A stretch of 58,000 nucleotides of DNA from Adiantum capillus-veneris (Eukaryota; Streptophyta; Polypodiopsida; Polypodiales; Pteridaceae), in assembly GCA_014529385.2 (NCBI GenBank), contig CM043953.1, positions 62,003,872 through 62,061,871 on the forward strand, read 5' to 3'. Position numbers and translations under genes: made by a program. Below the pieces are notes generated by a model. It saw only the letters and a list, made by a program, of their open reading frames with translations, ran no database searches and had not been told where the DNA came from. Positions 55,290 to 58,000 of the stretch are shown in pieces (the stretch's first letter is position 1; each line of letters starts with the position of its first letter).

Positions 55290-58000
55290 TTCAACCAAAA
55301 ATCAAGGGCATAAAACAGATATGGATCCCCAAGAAACTGCTCCACAATAACCCAAATATTACTCGCATTTGGATACCGAAACAAAAGCAAAAGGAACTCC
55401 CTTCAGTATAAGCAACAACGGAAGGCAGACAACTGCATTTGAAAAAGGACAACCGACTAATGTGGGTGCCAATCCGCAACAAAACAGTGGCAACCAAGGA
55501 AGTAGCAAAAAACCTACAAAAATCGGCAAAAACAAGCTACCAATGGAAAGCAAAGGAAATACGGTCCACGGCCATTCCGACCAAGACAATCCTCTCCATA
55601 AAAACCACTACGGCTATATCAACAGTAGTGGCAAAGCGACTGTCTTTTGCAAAAAAGACAATTAAACAGAGAGCAATAGAGTTACAATTGTAAAGAAAAT
55701 AGGAAACCTCGACGGTGAATGCCAATAAGCATCTTGCTTATTCCCTTCTCGTGCACAACATTAATTTTTCCATGCATTGACCGAGTATGCATAAATTAGG
55801 GCCACATTAATCGGCCAAGCATTAGCACAAATTTTTCAACCTATGCACGCCACATACTCCGAGGCAATACCTTGTCGTCCGGGAGGACTCCGGCTAGGAG
55901 GGGGGGATGCATTCTCAAATGCGGAACCAATAGCAAAAAGAGAAAAAAGGGGCATGATTTTTGACTATTTTAAGGGTTGTTGTTTGATTGCGAAATTTTC
56001 TGAACTAACCTAAGTATATATGCCCTTATACAGCATGTATCTATAGGTATATGGGGCCAAACGCCAAATCAAGACCCTAGGTGTGTGTATATAGGTAGAA
56101 ATAGCCATTTTTTGGGCAAAATATTGGTAAAACGGAGAAATCCGACCATAAAAATTGCATGTGAGTGTATATAATGTTTTGCGGTGATGTGTGTGATTTA
56201 TTAGGATTTTTGGGGATTTTCTAGGTTTGATTTGTTATTTTCCTTTTAATTTTGCTAATTTTCGGCAGGAAAACTTGAAAAATACAAAGAGCAGGTGAAA
56301 ACGGTCGTAATGAAAAACAAAAAATATGGGGATGATCAGTGACTATAGGACAACCTATGGTACAGTGGGGGTGCAATTATGAGACTGGAGCGGAAAGCGT
56401 GTTTTGGTCAGGTTTTGACCGAAATGCCAAATTTCTGGTAAACAGAGCAAATGGAGTCCAAATCAAGAAATTTTTGAGCCCAAATCGCATCTCGCAAGAA
56501 GATGGGAGCACATGTCAAATTTCATGAAAAGTCGTTCGGGGACCTCCATTATAATAAATTTTCACCTCATTTTTAGCTCATTTTCACTATTGACCTTTTG
56601 GAGAGAGCTTCTACCACCTAGAGCGAACGGACCTTCCAACAGCTTCTACGACACGCACAACTACTCGACAGGCTTCAGACATGAGAGGTAGGCTCACCAC
56701 CTTGAGCTTTTTGCGCATGTTTGTCGTTTTGTCGCGAAAACTAGCGTAGGGTTCACACACAAAGTGGGCGGTAGAGACCTACAAGTAGAGACGGCGACCT
56801 AATGGCTAACCCAAAAGCAACGAGACTTCATCGGCAGCTTACCCTAGCATAGGAGACCAGTCTTGGATGTCCAAAGGCAGTAGAAAACCATCGGAAAAAA
56901 CCCTAATTCCTAGAATCCCGCAAGAGGCCACCAAATGGGAAATCGGCGAAAAGGAACCAAAATGCTACCAAAATTCATGGGTAGGAGCATCTTGACATGC
57001 TCGACAAGTCTATGTGACCCACATGACCAAAAAGTGACCCAAAGAAGAACTAAACTTCATAAACGGCATCAGACACACAAAGCGTCAAATAGCTCTCGCG
57101 GCCAAATCGCATGCCCGTTTGCCACCAAACTTCACGAGCGGCTTTCCTAGACCATCAACAACCGAGTCCTATGGTGGTAGACCACCACAAATCATTGAAG
57201 ACATGTAAGCGCAACCACGGGTGCTTCTAGAGCGACAAATTGCCAAATGAAGCTCCGGTGAAGCCAAAGTCGACAAAAACCATACGGCAAGGATCCCCAA
57301 GGGATCGGGAAGCTATGGAGACCAACATCAAGAAATTTCATCGCCAAAAAGCACTCCAAAAGTCAGAAAATGGCTCGGAGGCTCTGAAGTCCACACATGG
57401 AGTTACTTTCTATCCATTTGACTTTTTTGTTGAAATTAGGCTTAAAGGGGACTCAGGGGGACCAAAGGCACTAGTGGTACATTCCATAAAAAAATCATCA
57501 GGAGACATCCTACGCGTAGGATGTCTCAAGGGTCTTTCTGGGCACAGATCCCAACATTTTTCATCACACATATTTTTTGAATGACCTTTACATGCTAGCC
57601 ACCAAGTTTCATCACATTTGGACCAACATTGACCTCATATGCATGAAAAAACGCAAAGTTACGGCATAGAGGCAATAATGGGCCATAGACCTACCAAATC
57701 TTGTCCAAATCACATGAAACTTGCAAAACACATCATCAACAATTCTGTGTGGTCAGAAGCAAAAATTGGTGAAGTAGACATCCTACGCGTAGGATGTCTA
57801 TTTGACATTTTTGGCCTACAAAGGATGTTTATCCATTCCAGATCCAATCACCTCATCATCAAGAGCTCATATATCAATTTTGAAGCCATTCTAATCAATT
57901 TTGATCCCCAACACCTTCAAGATACACTTTTTGAGCCCAAAACACTACACACGCTCTTACAAGCATCAATCCTTATCCAAATCCAAATCCAAATCAAAGA
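55290..58000 (+). other. 3' region of gypsy element 3, no gene recognised
   Basis: Asn/Lys/Gln-rich open frames (to about 55,690) look like the basic tail of the previous ORF in broken frames. A purine run AGGAGGGGGGGATG at about 55,896 could be a polypurine tract, but no LTR copy follows. Palindromes recur at 57,503-57,526 and 57,776-57,799. Other ORFs here carry no motif. Confidence 0.5.

Larger units (their letters stand above)
43708..58000 (+). mobile_element. Ty3/gypsy element 3 (plus strand), extends past the window
   Basis: 5' LTR, tRNA-Asp-type primer site, long leader, extra ORF, gag, zinc knuckles, protease, RT-RNase H, integrase, second retropepsin-like ORF and a long 3' region. 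No 3' LTR was found before 58,000. Many frames are broken. The family is unrelated to gypsy copies 1 and 2 in LTR, primer site and protein wording. Confidence 0.8.

Noticed and set aside
55896-55920. Purine run AGGAGGGGGGGATG as the 3' LTR boundary of gypsy element 3
   Set aside because: What follows (TGCATTCTCAAATG) is not seen at the 5' LTR, so no 3' LTR can be claimed.

Overview
The window is transposon-dense nuclear DNA of a plant. The evidence is Ty3/gypsy and Ty1/copia elements with plant-type primer sites (initiator-Met and tRNA-Asp type), a CACTA transposase fragment, an L1-like LINE tail, short GT-AG introns and long GA/CA/C tracts. The gag style recalls fern or lycophyte elements, but that is memory, not proof. 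No ordinary single-copy host gene, tRNA, rRNA or CRISPR array was recognised.

Layout: 1-4428, a minus-strand Ty3/gypsy copy cut by the window start (pol start, protease, gag, leader, LTR). 4.6-7.3 kb, a LINE tail, a foldback, microsatellites and a degenerate TTAGATT-like tract. 7.6-8.8 kb, a CACTA transposase fragment broken by an LTR of the same gypsy family. 8.8-20.05 kb, the most unusual part: a cluster of decayed, intron-bearing genes arranged D> <A B> <C. D ends in a ubiquitin-like segment. A encodes a divergent histone H3 followed at once by a Ulp1-type (C48) cysteine protease. B is an unknown protein. C has a coiled coil and a C-terminal region that looks like an RNase H-fold (DDE) transposase. 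Gene C is split by a deleted Ty1/copia element (15.9-19.18 kb). I read A-D as a previously undescribed large DNA transposon or similar mobile cassette; its termini were not found.

20.4-25.9 kb holds a zinc-knuckle remnant and a second, internally deleted copia element. 26.37-34.78 kb is an intron-bearing retroelement whose reverse transcriptase belongs to the Penelope-like or allied type. It has a 204-bp terminal direct repeat, an inverted copy of an internal 204-bp block at its right end, an opposite-strand ORF and 762-bp tandem repeats. Its right arm was split by a nearly complete gypsy element (34,776-43,144, minus); the arm resumes at 43,145. From about 43.7 kb to the end lies a third, plus-strand gypsy element. 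It has an extra ORF before gag, a second retropepsin-like domain after integrase, and a 24-bp perfect palindrome repeated in its leader and 3' region.

The nesting gives relative ages: the cassette predates copia 1, and the Penelope-like element predates gypsy copy 2. Nearly every coding region carries stops or frameshifts, and many stops are of the kind made by C-to-T change at methylated CAG or CGA.
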